A stretch of 64,000 nt of DNA from Stenomitos frigidus_A. Lineage in GTDB: Bacteria; Cyanobacteriota; Cyanobacteriia; Leptolyngbyales; Leptolyngbyaceae. Position 1 is the first letter of the stretch; each line of letters opens with the position of its first letter. The notes beneath the pieces were generated by a model. The model had not been told where the DNA came from and ran no database searches. It saw only the letters and a program-made list of their open reading frames with translations. The DNA lies in assembly GCF_963877135.1 (NCBI RefSeq), contig NZ_CAWNSW010000092.1, forward strand, positions 124,001-188,000. Reading direction: 5' to 3'. The translations under genes and the position numbers were made by a program. Shown here in pieces: positions 17,519 to 27,194 of this stretch.

Positions 17519-19036
17519 ATGGCTCGGACTCCAACGCTGTCGTACGATCGCGGTACACTCATCCTCCATCCACCGCCGCGCGGCAAAGATTGGCTGGACT
17601 TTGCGACCTGGGACGATCGCGTCGAGCGGTTTCGTGTGCCAGCGATGCAGTACCGTAACCTCGTGTTGGCATTACGAGCAGCGGGAACGGAACTAGATGA
17701 TCGCGCCAAAGCCTTTTATGATGTTGAACTGATCCCAAAGCTGGAGATGGAACCCTACCCGCACCAGCAGGAGGCTCTAGAGGCATGGATCGAGGCCGGA
17801 CGAATGGGGTTGGTGGTCTTACCGACCGCCGCTGGAAAAACGTATCTCGCCCAGATGGCGATGCAGGCAACCAAGCGTAGCACGCTCATCATGGTGCCGA
17901 CGTTAGACCTGATGCATCAGTGGTATGCTCATCTTGTGGCCGCGTTTCCGGATGTCGAGGTTGGTTTGCTGGGCGGTGGCTCCAGAGACCGAACACCGAT
18001 TCTTGTTTCAACGTATGACAGTGCAGCGATCAATGCTGAAACATTAGGAAATCAATATGCGCTGCTGATCTTTGATGAATGTCACCACTTACCCAGTGAC
18101 TTTAATCGTGTGATTGCTGAGTATGCGATCGCGCCCTACCGCTTAGGACTCACTGCCACGCCCGATCGCACTGATGGTAGACACGCAGATTTAAACACGC
18201 TCATTGGGCCAGAAGTGTATCGCAAAAGTGCTGAAGAACTGGCGGGTACAACGCTTGCCAAACACAAAGCAGTACAGATTAAGGTGCGATTGTCGGAGAA
18301 CGAGCGTGATCTCTATGATGAACTGATCCAGGTGCGGAATCAGTTTTTGCAAGAGGCCAAAATTTTTCTGGGTTCCGTTCAAGGCTGGCAGCGGTTTGTG
18401 CAGGCAAGCGCTGGTTCTAAAGCGGGACGACGAGCCATGCTGGCACACCGAGAAGCACGCGCGATCGCCTTTGGCACTGAAGGCAAGCTGCGTGTGCTGG
18501 CAGACCTGCTGGCGACTCACTATCCCGAACGCACCCTCATTTTCACGGATGATAATGCGACGGTCTATCGCATTTCTCAGGCGTTCCTGATTCCAGCCAT
18601 TACCCATCAGACAGGCGTGAAGGAACGGCATGATATTTTGACGAGTTTCAAGGCAGGAGACTATCGCACTCTGGTTGCTTCACGGGTGCTGAACGAAGGT
18701 GTGGATGTGCCCGAAGCCAGTGTCGCGATCGTCCTTTCAGGTACTGGCTCTACCCGCGAGTATATTCAGCGCTTAGGACGAGTGCTGCGTAAGGGCAAAA
18801 CCCCTGACAAGCTTGCCTTACTCTATGAGGTCGTTGCAGAAGACACCAATGAAGAAAATGTTGCCCGTCGGCGTCGAGGAGAGCCATCCCGAACACAGCC
18901 GCAGCAGCTAGAATTAGTGCCGTCCCCACCGCTCTATCCCGTCAAGCCTATAGTAGTACCCCATGCGGCTGAGCCGCTCTCAGAGTGGACTGCAATACCT
19001 GTGAACCCGCCGCTAACACCGTCTGATCATGAGTAA
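17519..19036 (+). CDS. XPB-like superfamily 2 DNA helicase
   Basis: A 505-residue SF2 helicase of the XPB/Rad25-like group. The N-terminal 75 residues form a small damage-recognition-like domain, followed by a PYPHQQEALEAW Q-motif. Walker A is PTAAGKT, Walker B is FDECHHLP, and motif III is GLTATPDRTDGR. The C-terminal lobe has YIQRLGRVLRKG. In archaea and many bacteria such helicases partner a nuclease (Bax1/DUF790); no such gene follows here, but a Uma2 nuclease-like gene precedes it by 12 bases. The ATG at 17519 has an AGGTAAAAAATT leader. Probably acts in DNA repair or defence; the substrate is not known. Confidence 0.9.
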   Translation: MARTPTLSYDRGTLILHPPPRGKDWLDFATWDDRVERFRVPAMQYRNLVLALRAAGTELDDRAKAFYDVELIPKLEMEPYPHQQEALEAWIEAGRMGLVVLPTAAGKTYLAQMAMQATKRSTLIMVPTLDLMHQWYAHLVAAFPDVEVGLLGGGSRDRTPILVSTYDSAAINAETLGNQYALLIFDECHHLPSDFNRVIAEYAIAPYRLGLTATPDRTDGRHADLNTLIGPEVYRKSAEELAGTTLAKHKAVQIKVRLSENERDLYDELIQVRNQFLQEAKIFLGSVQGWQRFVQASAGSKAGRRAMLAHREARAIAFGTEGKLRVLADLLATHYPERTLIFTDDNATVYRISQAFLIPAITHQTGVKERHDILTSFKAGDYRTLVASRVLNEGVDVPEASVAIVLSGTGSTREYIQRLGRVLRKGKTPDKLALLYEVVAEDTNEENVARRRRGEPSRTQPQQLELVPSPPLYPVKPIVVPHAAEPLSEWTAIPVNPPLTPSDHE

Positions 19037-19769
19037 GTAAGCTTGCTGCATTCGCATTCATGCATAATGAGATTTCACCATTTTCTCCTCATCATGCTCA
19101 AGGTAACTCCATTCGGGTTCGTTCTGGCATAGCCCTTCTCGGTTAAGCTCTAGCGAATGACATGCTTCAGCAACGGTAATAAAGGATGCCGCTAGAATTT
19201 AAACTGCTGCTTAGTTTGACTTTCAGGTTTAGTGTCTTATCGCCCTTTGATCGTGACTCTACTAGTGCCTTGGTCGCCGTAGTTCCTAACCACACTCACC
19301 CCAAAATACTAGTTTTTGATGAAGCAGGATTTGAAATTTTTTGCAATAATAAGGTCACTTAGTTGGCGTAAATTTTATCACTCTATCTTTCAGGCGTAGA
19401 AATACGATGTCAATTCCGGGTAAAGCTTCTCAAAGGCTCGGCTATTACTTTTATCTTCACCAACCTATAGTCTTAATGTTCACAGACAATCACGCATTTT
19501 ATAAGTGTCTTAATTAATACATCCTCCTATAGGGGGATGTATTTAATCCATAAGTCTCTCATTGATGAACAGCTATTTAATTGAAACAGTAGCGAAGCAA
19601 AGTATCGCTAGCGCTTGCAGAGAGACCCACTTCCTGGCTTCTGCCTTTTTACGTCAACCAAGTCATTGCTTCATGACCGTAGCGTCTTTTGGGTGGCGAC
19701 TTTAAGGCAAGTTGTTAGAATTGGTTATTCATTCATTTATTTCCTACAAATCTTAGGTCTTTAGTTTCT
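19037..19769. other. Long intergenic region with one strong hairpin
   Basis: A 733-bp A/T-rich gap between same-strand genes. The only structured item I see is the hairpin at 19516-19543. No open frame looks real. It is long enough for a small RNA gene and the promoter of the NYN gene. Confidence 0.5.
19516..19543. terminator. Strong hairpin in a gene-free region
   Basis: AATACATCCTCC (19516-19527) pairs with GGGGGATGTATT (19532-19543) across the tetraloop TATA: twelve pairs, one of them G-T. It lies 480 bases after the helicase gene and 227 before the NYN gene. It could end a transcript or be the body of a small RNA. Confidence 0.5.
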
Positions 19770-20288
19770 ATGACTTATGCAACGAGCCGTCTTTCTATTT
19801 TTGTGGACGGGAACAATATGTTTTATGCTCAGCAAAAAAACGGTTGGTTTTTTGATCCAAAACGAGTGTTAGAGTACTTTACCAATGACCCGGACGTCAG
19901 CTTGATTAATGCCTTTTGGTATACAGGGCTGAAAGATCCCCAGGATCAGAGGGGTTTTAGAGATGCCTTGATTAGTTTGGGCTATACGGTTAGAACCAAA
20001 ATTCTCAAGGAGTACTATGACGACAACTCCGGTCGTTACTCGCAGAAAGCAAATCTGGATATTGAGATTGTGGTGGATATGTTCAACACAGTTGAGCAGT
20101 ATAACCGGGTCATTCTTTTTAGCGGTGACGGGGATTTTGAGCGCGCGATCGAACTCTTGCGTTCCAAAAATACCCACATTACCGTTGTCTCTACGGAGGG
20201 CATGATTGCCCGTGAACTTCGAAACGTCACCGATCGCTACATCGACCTGAATGCCATTCGCAAAGAGATTGAGAAAGCAGACTACTGA
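19770..20288 (+). CDS. NYN domain protein, LabA/DUF88 family
   Basis: A 172-residue protein with the PIN-like NYN fold. Conserved acidic residues typical of nucleases of this fold are visible in IFVDGNNMFY, ANLDIEIVVDMF and LFSGDGDFERAIELL. In Synechococcus elongatus the relative LabA acts in circadian output to repress transcription through the RpaA pathway. Relatives in other bacteria are candidate RNases. It stands alone; leuA follows after 160 bases. The ATG at 19770 has no clear Shine-Dalgarno sequence. Whether this is the LabA orthologue or a paralogue cannot be decided here. Confidence 0.9.
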   Translation: MTYATSRLSIFVDGNNMFYAQQKNGWFFDPKRVLEYFTNDPDVSLINAFWYTGLKDPQDQRGFRDALISLGYTVRTKILKEYYDDNSGRYSQKANLDIEIVVDMFNTVEQYNRVILFSGDGDFERAIELLRSKNTHITVVSTEGMIARELRNVTDRYIDLNAIRKEIEKADY

Positions 20289-20448
20289 AAGGAAAAGGAT
20301 GCAGGCAATCGGCTCAAGGTCAAACTGAATCTCTAAGTTTGGGACGTTAAGTTTAAGGCTCTAAGCGTCAGGCGGTTCTCCACTCCCTCTAGCCTGTACC
20401 TCTAGAATGGTGATATTGTCGCTTGCATGACAGCAGGAATCTCTACTT

Positions 20449-22092
20449 ATGGAAACTCAACCCAATCACGATCGCGTCATTATTTTCGACACCACCCTTC
20501 GGGATGGCGAACAGGCTCCTGGTGCGGCGCTTAACATCGACGAAAAACTGACGATCGCGCGCCAACTTGCACGACTGGGTGTGGATGTGATTGAGGCGGG
20601 GTTTCCGTACTCCAGCCCTGGTGATTTTGAGGCAGTGCAAAAAATTGCTGAGGTCGTAGGCGCTGAAGGTGGCCCCATCATCTGTGGCTTGGCGCGGACG
20701 ACGCACAACGACATCAAAGCGGCGGCGGATGCATTGAAACCTGCTGCACGTTCGCGCATTCATACCTTCATTGCCACGTCAGACATTCACTTGCAGTACA
20801 AGCTGAAGAAGTCGCGGGCTGAAGTGCTGTCGATCGCAGGTGAAATGGTCGCTTATGCCAAGTCCTTCGTTAACGATGTGGAATTTTCACCGGAAGATGC
20901 GGGACGCTCTGATCCAGAATTCCTCTATCAAGTGTTGGAACGCGCGATCGCGGCAGGTGCCACCACGGTCAATATCCCCGACACGGTTGGCTATACCACT
21001 CCCGCTGAATTTGGTGCGTTGACTCGCGGCATCAAGGAGAATGTGCCCAACATCGATCGGGCAGTCATTTCCGTTCACGGTCACAACGACTTGGGGCTTG
21101 CCGTCGCCAACTTCCTGGAAGCGGTGAAAAACGGCGCACGACAGCTCGAGTGCACCATCAACGGCATTGGCGAACGGGCAGGAAACGCGGCGCTAGAAGA
21201 ATTGGTGATGGGTCTGCACGTCCGGCGGCAGTACTTCAATCCGTTCCTGGGTCGTCCGGTCGATTCCGAAGCGCCACTCACTAATATTGATACGCGCCAG
21301 ATTTATAAAACGTCGCGCTTAGTGTCGAACCTGACGGGAATGCTGGTGCAGCCAAACAAGGCGATCGTCGGTGCCAATGCCTTTGCCCATGAATCTGGCA
21401 TTCACCAGGATGGTGTGCTGAAAAATCGGTTGACCTACGAAATCATGGATGCTCAATCTATTGGTCTCACCGACAACCAGATTGTGTTGGGCAAACTATC
21501 GGGACGCAACGCCTTCCGATCTCGCCTCAAAGAGTTGGGCTTTGACCTCGCTGATCAAGAACTCAACAAAGCCTTTGTTCGCTTCAAAGAACTGGCAGAC
21601 AAGAAAAAAGACGTGACGGATTGGGATCTGGAGGCGATCGTCAATGACGAAATCCAGCAGGCTCCCGAACTGTTTCGCCTCGAACTGGTGCAGGTTTCCT
21701 GTGGCGATCGCGCCCACCCTACCGCCACGATCGCCATCCGCACACCCGATGGTCAGGAACTCACCGATGCCGCGACGGGTACGGGTCCTGTGGATGCAGT
21801 CTACAAAGCCATCAACCGCGTGGTGAATGTGCCCAACGAACTGATCGAGTTCTCGGTGCAATCCGTCACCGCTGGCATCGACGCGATCGGCGAAGTCACC
21901 ATCCGCCTTCGTCAAGGCGATCGCATTTTCGCGGGTCATTCTGCCAACACTGACATCATCGTGGCCTCGGCTCAGGCATACGTTAACGCACTGAATCGAC
22001 TCTATGCGTCCTTGCAGCGCTCAGAAGAATCGGCAGAGAAGGTCGCGCTTGAGTTAAAGCCCAGGGAAGCAGCGATCGCGCTTGAAAGCTAG
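20449..22092 (+). CDS. leuA: 2-isopropylmalate synthase
   Basis: First committed step of leucine synthesis: condenses acetyl-CoA with 2-oxoisovalerate. The 547 residues comprise a TIM-barrel catalytic domain (FDTTLRDGEQAPG near the start, HGHNDLGLAVAN with metal-binding histidines, NGIGERAGNAALEE) and a C-terminal LeuA regulatory domain (from about 400) that usually binds leucine for feedback inhibition. Length fits the bacterial type. It appears monocistronic and a strong hairpin follows the stop. No leader peptide is evident upstream. Confidence 0.96.
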   Translation: METQPNHDRVIIFDTTLRDGEQAPGAALNIDEKLTIARQLARLGVDVIEAGFPYSSPGDFEAVQKIAEVVGAEGGPIICGLARTTHNDIKAAADALKPAARSRIHTFIATSDIHLQYKLKKSRAEVLSIAGEMVAYAKSFVNDVEFSPEDAGRSDPEFLYQVLERAIAAGATTVNIPDTVGYTTPAEFGALTRGIKENVPNIDRAVISVHGHNDLGLAVANFLEAVKNGARQLECTINGIGERAGNAALEELVMGLHVRRQYFNPFLGRPVDSEAPLTNIDTRQIYKTSRLVSNLTGMLVQPNKAIVGANAFAHESGIHQDGVLKNRLTYEIMDAQSIGLTDNQIVLGKLSGRNAFRSRLKELGFDLADQELNKAFVRFKELADKKKDVTDWDLEAIVNDEIQQAPELFRLELVQVSCGDRAHPTATIAIRTPDGQELTDAATGTGPVDAVYKAINRVVNVPNELIEFSVQSVTAGIDAIGEVTIRLRQGDRIFAGHSANTDIIVASAQAYVNALNRLYASLQRSEESAEKVALELKPREAAIALES

Positions 22093-22107
22093 ACTATGGC
22101 AGAAGCT

Positions 22108-22148
22108 TGACATCGCAGAGAGTACAGAAACTGGGCTCTGTGATGTCA
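22108..22148 (+). terminator. Hairpin after leuA
   Basis: TGACATCGCAGAG (22108-22120) pairs with CTCTGTGATGTCA (22136-22148), thirteen pairs with one G-T, loop of 15 bases. It begins 16 bases after the leuA stop. There is no T run, so it would work as a stem-loop 3' end rather than a classical intrinsic terminator. Confidence 0.5.
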
Positions 22149-22188
22149 CAATTGTGGTGCCAACGGTGAAAGAGTCAAGCACTAATCG

Positions 22189-22716
22189 ATGATTGAAATT
22201 ATTGAAGCCGATCTCGGTGTATCAGCTCATGCGGTTGCCCTAGTTCAATTAATGGACGAGTACGCGCTGGACCTCATGGGTGGTGGTGAAGGTCTGTCCA
22301 ACTATGTTAGAGCTAATCTCGCAACAGAGCTTGCACAGAGAAAAACGGCTCATGCCATTCTCGCGCTTGTCGAGGCTGAACCTGCGGGGCTGCTTATCTG
22401 CTTTGAAGGGTTTTCGACGTTTGCGTGTAAGCCATTGCTCAATATCCACGATGTCATCGTTGCTGCCCCCCACCGTGGCAAAGGATTGTCCAAATTGCTG
22501 CTACAGAAAGCGGAAGCGATCGCGTTGGCTTTGGGCTGCTGCAAACTCACACTAGAGGTACTGGAAGGAAACCACATTGCTCAATCAGCCTACAGGTCTT
22601 TCGGCTTTAATGGCTATGAGCTGAGTCCCCAGATGGGCAAGGCCTTATTTTGGGAGAAGAAACTGAGCGGTGGATGGATCGAAAAGCCCAGGCAGTTGAG
22701 CGATAATTGCGGTTGA
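22189..22716 (+). CDS. GNAT family N-acetyltransferase
   Basis: A 175-residue acetyltransferase. The acetyl-CoA-binding motif is VIVAAPHRGKGLSKLLL, followed by the motif B-like EVLEGNHIAQSAYRSFGF. Substrate cannot be predicted; small GNATs may act on amino acids, polyamines or proteins. It sits between leuA and a methyltransferase on the same strand. The 95-bp gap to the methyltransferase allows but does not prove co-transcription. Confidence 0.88.
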   Translation: MIEIIEADLGVSAHAVALVQLMDEYALDLMGGGEGLSNYVRANLATELAQRKTAHAILALVEAEPAGLLICFEGFSTFACKPLLNIHDVIVAAPHRGKGLSKLLLQKAEAIALALGCCKLTLEVLEGNHIAQSAYRSFGFNGYELSPQMGKALFWEKKLSGGWIEKPRQLSDNCG

Positions 22717-22811
22717 ACAACCCCGTTGGAGTGCATGTGCCGAGTCTCTTCGTCAGTGTTTAAATTTTCTTATCGACGTTCCATTGGCATGATCTCTGTC
22801 GCAAGTAGACT

Positions 22812-23615
22812 ATGATGCAAGACGAAATTCTCCAGAAAGAACAGCAGTTTCATGACCAGTGGGCGGCGGTCATCGATGTCGATGGTATTCGTGTGGCTGA
22901 CTATTTTGAAGCCTGTACCGCACCCGAAAATCGCTTTATTTTGAAGCAGCTTGGCAATCTGAGCGGCAAACATTTGCTCGATTTGGGTTGTGGAGCGGGT
23001 GAAAATAGCGTTTATTTTGCGACGAAAGGGGCACGCTGTGTGGCGGCGGATTATTCGCCGGGAATGGTGGATGTCGCGCTCAAGCTAGCGGCTGCGAATC
23101 ACGTTGAAGTGGAAGGGAGGGTCGTGAATGCGATGGCGATCGATTTCCCTGACAACACCTTTGATATCGTGTATGCCTCCAATCTGCTGCATCACATCCC
23201 CGATCCGCGCCTTGCGATTCAGGAGATGCATCGGATTCTAAAACCAGGCGGCAAAGCGTGTTTTTGGGACCCGCTCAGACATAATCCAGTGATCAACGTT
23301 TATCGTCGCATTGCCACTGAGGTACGGACAGAAGACGAGACGCCGCTGGAGATTGGCATTGTCAACTTTGTGCGATCGCGCTTCTCCCAAGTCCAGTACG
23401 ATACCTTCTGGCTGGCAACTCTGTGGATTTTTCTGCGCTTCTACCTGATTGAGAAGGTGAATCCAAACAAGGAGCGCTACTGGAAGAAGATTATTCTGGA
23501 ACACGAGCGGTTAAAACCAGACTATCAGCGCTTGGAAGCGCTCGATCGGGTGCTCAAACAACTGCCACTGATGAAACGGTTTGCCTGGAATCTTGCCGTT
23601 GTTGCTACTAAGTAG
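22812..23615 (+). CDS. Class I SAM-dependent methyltransferase
   Basis: A 267-residue Methyltransf_11-type enzyme. Motif I is LLDLGCGAGENSVYFA, the acidic residue after strand 2 is in VAADYSPGM, and the post-motif is ILKPGGKACFWDP. The C-terminal third carries large aromatic residues (FWLATLWIFLRFYLIEK), which suggests contact with a lipid or membrane. The ABC permease gene starts eight bases after its stop, so the two share a transcript. Substrate unknown; a small lipid or quinone-like molecule is possible. Confidence 0.88.
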   Translation: MMQDEILQKEQQFHDQWAAVIDVDGIRVADYFEACTAPENRFILKQLGNLSGKHLLDLGCGAGENSVYFATKGARCVAADYSPGMVDVALKLAAANHVEVEGRVVNAMAIDFPDNTFDIVYASNLLHHIPDPRLAIQEMHRILKPGGKACFWDPLRHNPVINVYRRIATEVRTEDETPLEIGIVNFVRSRFSQVQYDTFWLATLWIFLRFYLIEKVNPNKERYWKKIILEHERLKPDYQRLEALDRVLKQLPLMKRFAWNLAVVATK

Positions 23616-23623
23616 GACGTGAT

Positions 23624-24460
23624 ATGACGCAACAACGATCACGGTTCTGGCAAAGAGTCTGGATCTATAGTCTCCTGGTGGCGATCGCGATCGTGATGCT
23701 TATCCCCCTGGTTTGGCTTCTTAGCACCTCGCTCAAGTCACCTACGGAAGATATTTTTCAGTTCCCGCCGCAGCTTTTTCCCAGCCAGCCAACGTTCCAG
23801 AATTTTGTAACAGTATGGAACGCTAATCCGTTTGGGCGTTACCTGTTCAACAGTACGTTAGTGGCAGTGCTGACGGTTGGGCTGAACCTGCTGTTTTGTG
23901 CGCTGGCAGCCTACCCTCTGGCGCGGCTCAACTTTCGCGGACGGGAAGTCTTCTTCACGCTGATTGTCGCCACGATCATGATCCCGTTTCAGATTGTGAT
24001 GATTCCGCTCTATGTGCTGGCAGTGCAGTTGGGGTTACGGAATAGCTACCTGGGCGTCATTTTCCCCGCGATCGCCTCTGCCTTTGGGATTTTTCTGCTG
24101 CGACAAGCCTTTCAAGGTGTGCCCAAAGAATTAGAAGAAGCGGGACGGATGGATGGCTGCTCAGAACTGGGGATCTGGTGGTACGTGATGATCCCCGCGA
24201 TTCGTCCGGCACTGGTGACGCTGGCAATCTTCGTCTTCATTGGCTCCTGGAGCGATTTTCTGTGGCCGCTGATTGTGCTCGATCGCCCAGAATATTACAC
24301 GCTCCCTTTGGGGGTGGCGACCTTAGCAGGCACGTTTTCGCTCGACTGGCGTTTGATTGCGGCGGGTTCTGTCATTTCGATCGCCCCCATTCTGCTGTTT
24401 TTCATTGCCATGCAGCACTACATCGTGCCCACCGAATCTGGCAGCGGTGTAAAAGGCTAA
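23624..24460 (+). CDS. ABC transporter permease, MalG-type sugar permease
   Basis: A 278-residue inner-membrane permease with six predicted helices. The coupling motif that contacts the ATPase is ELEEAGRMDGCSELGIWWYVMIP, matching EAA-x3-G of carbohydrate importers, and the N-terminus (LLSTSLKSPTEDIFQFPP) is typical of MalG/UgpE-type subunits. No partner permease, binding protein or ATPase is adjacent; these must be encoded elsewhere. It follows the methyltransferase by eight bases and ends three bases from the convergent HD-domain gene. Substrate unknown, probably a sugar or sugar alcohol. Confidence 0.9.
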   Translation: MTQQRSRFWQRVWIYSLLVAIAIVMLIPLVWLLSTSLKSPTEDIFQFPPQLFPSQPTFQNFVTVWNANPFGRYLFNSTLVAVLTVGLNLLFCALAAYPLARLNFRGREVFFTLIVATIMIPFQIVMIPLYVLAVQLGLRNSYLGVIFPAIASAFGIFLLRQAFQGVPKELEEAGRMDGCSELGIWWYVMIPAIRPALVTLAIFVFIGSWSDFLWPLIVLDRPEYYTLPLGVATLAGTFSLDWRLIAAGSVISIAPILLFFIAMQHYIVPTESGSGVKG

Positions 24461-24463
24461 TCA

Positions 24464-27019
24464 CTAAACCTTGCTGGCTGAGCTTTGAATGCTCACTGGC
24501 TTTGATGGATAAGCAATGCGCTGATGATTCGATTGTTGCCAGACTTCGACAAAGACCGCAGCGATTTGGGACATCTCCTCGCGGGTGAGACCAGACTCAA
24601 TTAACTGCTTGTCTTGCCAACGGGCACGCAGAATTTTATTGATCATCGACAGCGCTTCTTTAGGAGTGGCGTCTTTGAGCGATCGCAGTGCCGCCTCGCA
24701 CGAATCTGCCAACATCACAATGCCTGTTTCTCGTGATTGAGGCGCAGGTCCGTCATATTGGAACTCTGCCTCTTTGATCGGCGGCATCGACTTGCCCTGA
24801 GCGAGTCCATCTTGTACTCGTTGCTGTGCCTGATGGTAGAAGTAGGCGATCATCATCGTGCCCTGATGCTCCGGAATAAATGACTGCACGGCCTTGGGTA
24901 AGCGGTACTTCCGTGCCATGACGATGCCCTCGGACACGTGCTTTTTGATAATTTCAGCGCTTTTCCAGGGATTGTCAATCAGGTCATGCTTGTTGGGGCC
25001 ACCCATCTGATTCTCGATAAAGCCCAACGGATCGTGCATCTTGCCGATGTCATGGTAAAGCGTGCCCGCTCTTACAAGCTCGACATTACAGCCGAGCGAT
25101 CGCGCGGCGGCTTCTGCCAGAGTGGCAACAAACAGCGTGTGTTGGAAGGTCCCAGGAGTCTTGGCGGCAAGTTGTTTGAGCAAGGGGCGATTGGGGTTTG
25201 CCAGTTCAACGAGACGAATGGTCGTCACCAGGTCAAACAGTTGCTCCAGGTAGGGGCTAATCCCGATCGCCACAATGCTCCAGGCAAGCCCAATCAGACC
25301 ATGAATCACTGTTGAACCAAGGAGTGTATAGAGGCCTGCGCCTGAAACTACATTGAACAGCAAGTAGAGCACGCCTTGAACAACACCCACCCCCGCTCCC
25401 AACAGCGCCAGTTCTTCACGCGATCGCAGCCGTCCTGCCATGAAACCACAGAGAATGCCGCCCACTGTACTAGACAGCAGGTGGCTGACGGGCAACACAG
25501 TGCCAATCGGTAAGCAGAACGTTAACAAGACCGCGACTGCAACACCCAGCGGCGAGCCGTAAAAGCTACCCACTAGCAATCCAACGGCTGGCAGATTCGT
25601 TGAAGGAACATGCAGTGCTAACAGCACGGGTGTACTTAAGGTGAGTAGCACAATCAGCACGCGATCGCGGCAACGCATCCCCGGATGAAACCGACGCTCT
25701 AAGAGCCAGTAGACGCCAACAGCGCCACCTATTACGATCCCAAAGCCCATCAAGCCAACCCAGTCCACACCACGACGGCTCAGCTTAAAGTCATCCAGTA
25801 GCGCAAAGTCAGCCGTGGTAATCGTCTCGCCAGCATGCACAATGGCCTCACCTTGACGAATAGACACCATCTCCGGCTTGACATCCTGCGCCGCTCGCTC
25901 TGCCATTAGCCGCGTCTGAATTTCATCCCTTACCAGGTTCGGCTGGAGTGATGCCAGCAACATATTGGTCGCGATCGTCTCTGCTTCGGCTGGCACCCAA
26001 TCCTTCACCTGCAGTTTGACGGCCTCATCGAGAATAGACTGTGGCAACCCCGTAGGAATACCTTGTGCCAGAATCCGGTCGGCAGCTTGAAGGGTACGTG
26101 TTTGCGTTTGCCGCCATTCTGGATCAGTCAGGTTGAGTAGTGACGCATTGTAAACGGGTTTTCCCACTGGATTTATTGTCTCTGGCGCGGGTGCTTGGGG
26201 CAGAGATTTGAACGCCACAACATACCGCGATCGCGCTCGAGTAATCGCCTCCACCAGGGTGCTGTAGCCAGTAGCATCAACCGTACGACGATACGATCGC
26301 AGTTCGGTAAACGCTTTTTGCTGGTTTGCGTCCAGACCGACCGTTTTGGGTTCACGTCTAGCCGCAGCTATTTCCAGACGGGTCGGTACTCGGTTTGCCG
26401 CCGTGGCAATCTGGTTCCAATCTTGTGCAGACGCTTGCCGCAAATACGTTTGCACAGGGAGAGACAAAATCGCCGTTTTAGCGAAGGGAAAGGAACCTGC
26501 CAGTTGTCTCAGTTCATTGCCCTGGTTTAAATGCTGCTGAATCGTTTGCTCAATCCGCTCGTTGATTAACGGATCGAGCATCAGCACAGAGGTTGCCTCT
26601 TTGCGAGCAACCTTGCGTTTTTCCTCTGTGGCTTTGGTATCTTCGACAGTAGTGGCGGCGGGGGCAAAGATGGTTTGAGGCGCGGCCTTACCAACATCCA
26701 ATTTGGGCGCATTGTAAAAGCGATGACCGATGACGCTGGTCAGTGAGGCAACCGTGACAGCCACCAGCAAATAAGAGCGAGAGGCACTGCCTGGAGACAT
26801 TTTTAGCTTGGACACGGTTTGTCCATTCGGTTGCCCAGAAGAGCCGTTTGAACTCACTGTTAACGGTTGAGATGATCGCGTTGAAGGCAGAAGCTTGCGC
26901 AAACTTGGGTGACTGCTTGACATCTGATGCAACCGTGTCTTCCAATGTGTCCAAAGTTGCTTACTGCCCTGTAGGCTCGGTACACCCAGCGGTTGCGTCA
27001 GGCGATGAAGCAACTTCAT
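24464..27019 (-). CDS. 7TM-HD family phosphohydrolase (PgpH-like)
   Basis: An 851-residue membrane protein. There is a cytoplasmic start rich in S/Q, one helix at about 77-95, a large extracytoplasmic 7TMR-HDED domain (about 100-400), seven transmembrane segments (about 415-615) and a cytoplasmic HD domain with HTLFVATLAE and YHDIGKMHDP (about 620-660), plus a further PEHQGTMMIAYFYHQA. PgpH of Listeria hydrolyses cyclic di-AMP, and the same architecture suggests that activity here. It converges with the ABC permease at a distance of three bases. The first 70 residues are longer than in most relatives. Confidence 0.92.
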   Translation of the reverse strand: MKLLHRLTQPLGVPSLQGSKQLWTHWKTRLHQMSSSHPSLRKLLPSTRSSQPLTVSSNGSSGQPNGQTVSKLKMSPGSASRSYLLVAVTVASLTSVIGHRFYNAPKLDVGKAAPQTIFAPAATTVEDTKATEEKRKVARKEATSVLMLDPLINERIEQTIQQHLNQGNELRQLAGSFPFAKTAILSLPVQTYLRQASAQDWNQIATAANRVPTRLEIAAARREPKTVGLDANQQKAFTELRSYRRTVDATGYSTLVEAITRARSRYVVAFKSLPQAPAPETINPVGKPVYNASLLNLTDPEWRQTQTRTLQAADRILAQGIPTGLPQSILDEAVKLQVKDWVPAEAETIATNMLLASLQPNLVRDEIQTRLMAERAAQDVKPEMVSIRQGEAIVHAGETITTADFALLDDFKLSRRGVDWVGLMGFGIVIGGAVGVYWLLERRFHPGMRCRDRVLIVLLTLSTPVLLALHVPSTNLPAVGLLVGSFYGSPLGVAVAVLLTFCLPIGTVLPVSHLLSSTVGGILCGFMAGRLRSREELALLGAGVGVVQGVLYLLFNVVSGAGLYTLLGSTVIHGLIGLAWSIVAIGISPYLEQLFDLVTTIRLVELANPNRPLLKQLAAKTPGTFQHTLFVATLAEAAARSLGCNVELVRAGTLYHDIGKMHDPLGFIENQMGGPNKHDLIDNPWKSAEIIKKHVSEGIVMARKYRLPKAVQSFIPEHQGTMMIAYFYHQAQQRVQDGLAQGKSMPPIKEAEFQYDGPAPQSRETGIVMLADSCEAALRSLKDATPKEALSMINKILRARWQDKQLIESGLTREEMSQIAAVFVEVWQQSNHQRIAYPSKPVSIQSSASKV

Positions 27020-27194
27020 AATGGCACCTGGTCGCCCTGTCGGCGGCAGCGACTGTAGATAGGACAGCGTGACTGAGAGAGAACGATTGCCATAACCCTT
27101 CCATTATAGAAAGCCGTTTTACCTTGAAGTAAAGCCGTATCACCACATATAGCTCTGTTAGACGCTCGATCAAGTTAGACGCATAATCAAGGTC

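Noticed and set aside
17241..17569. Minus-strand frames across the Uma2 coiled coil (several overlapping)
   Set aside because: They are shadows of the 21-bp repeat and consist of repeated leucine/phenylalanine/alanine stretches.
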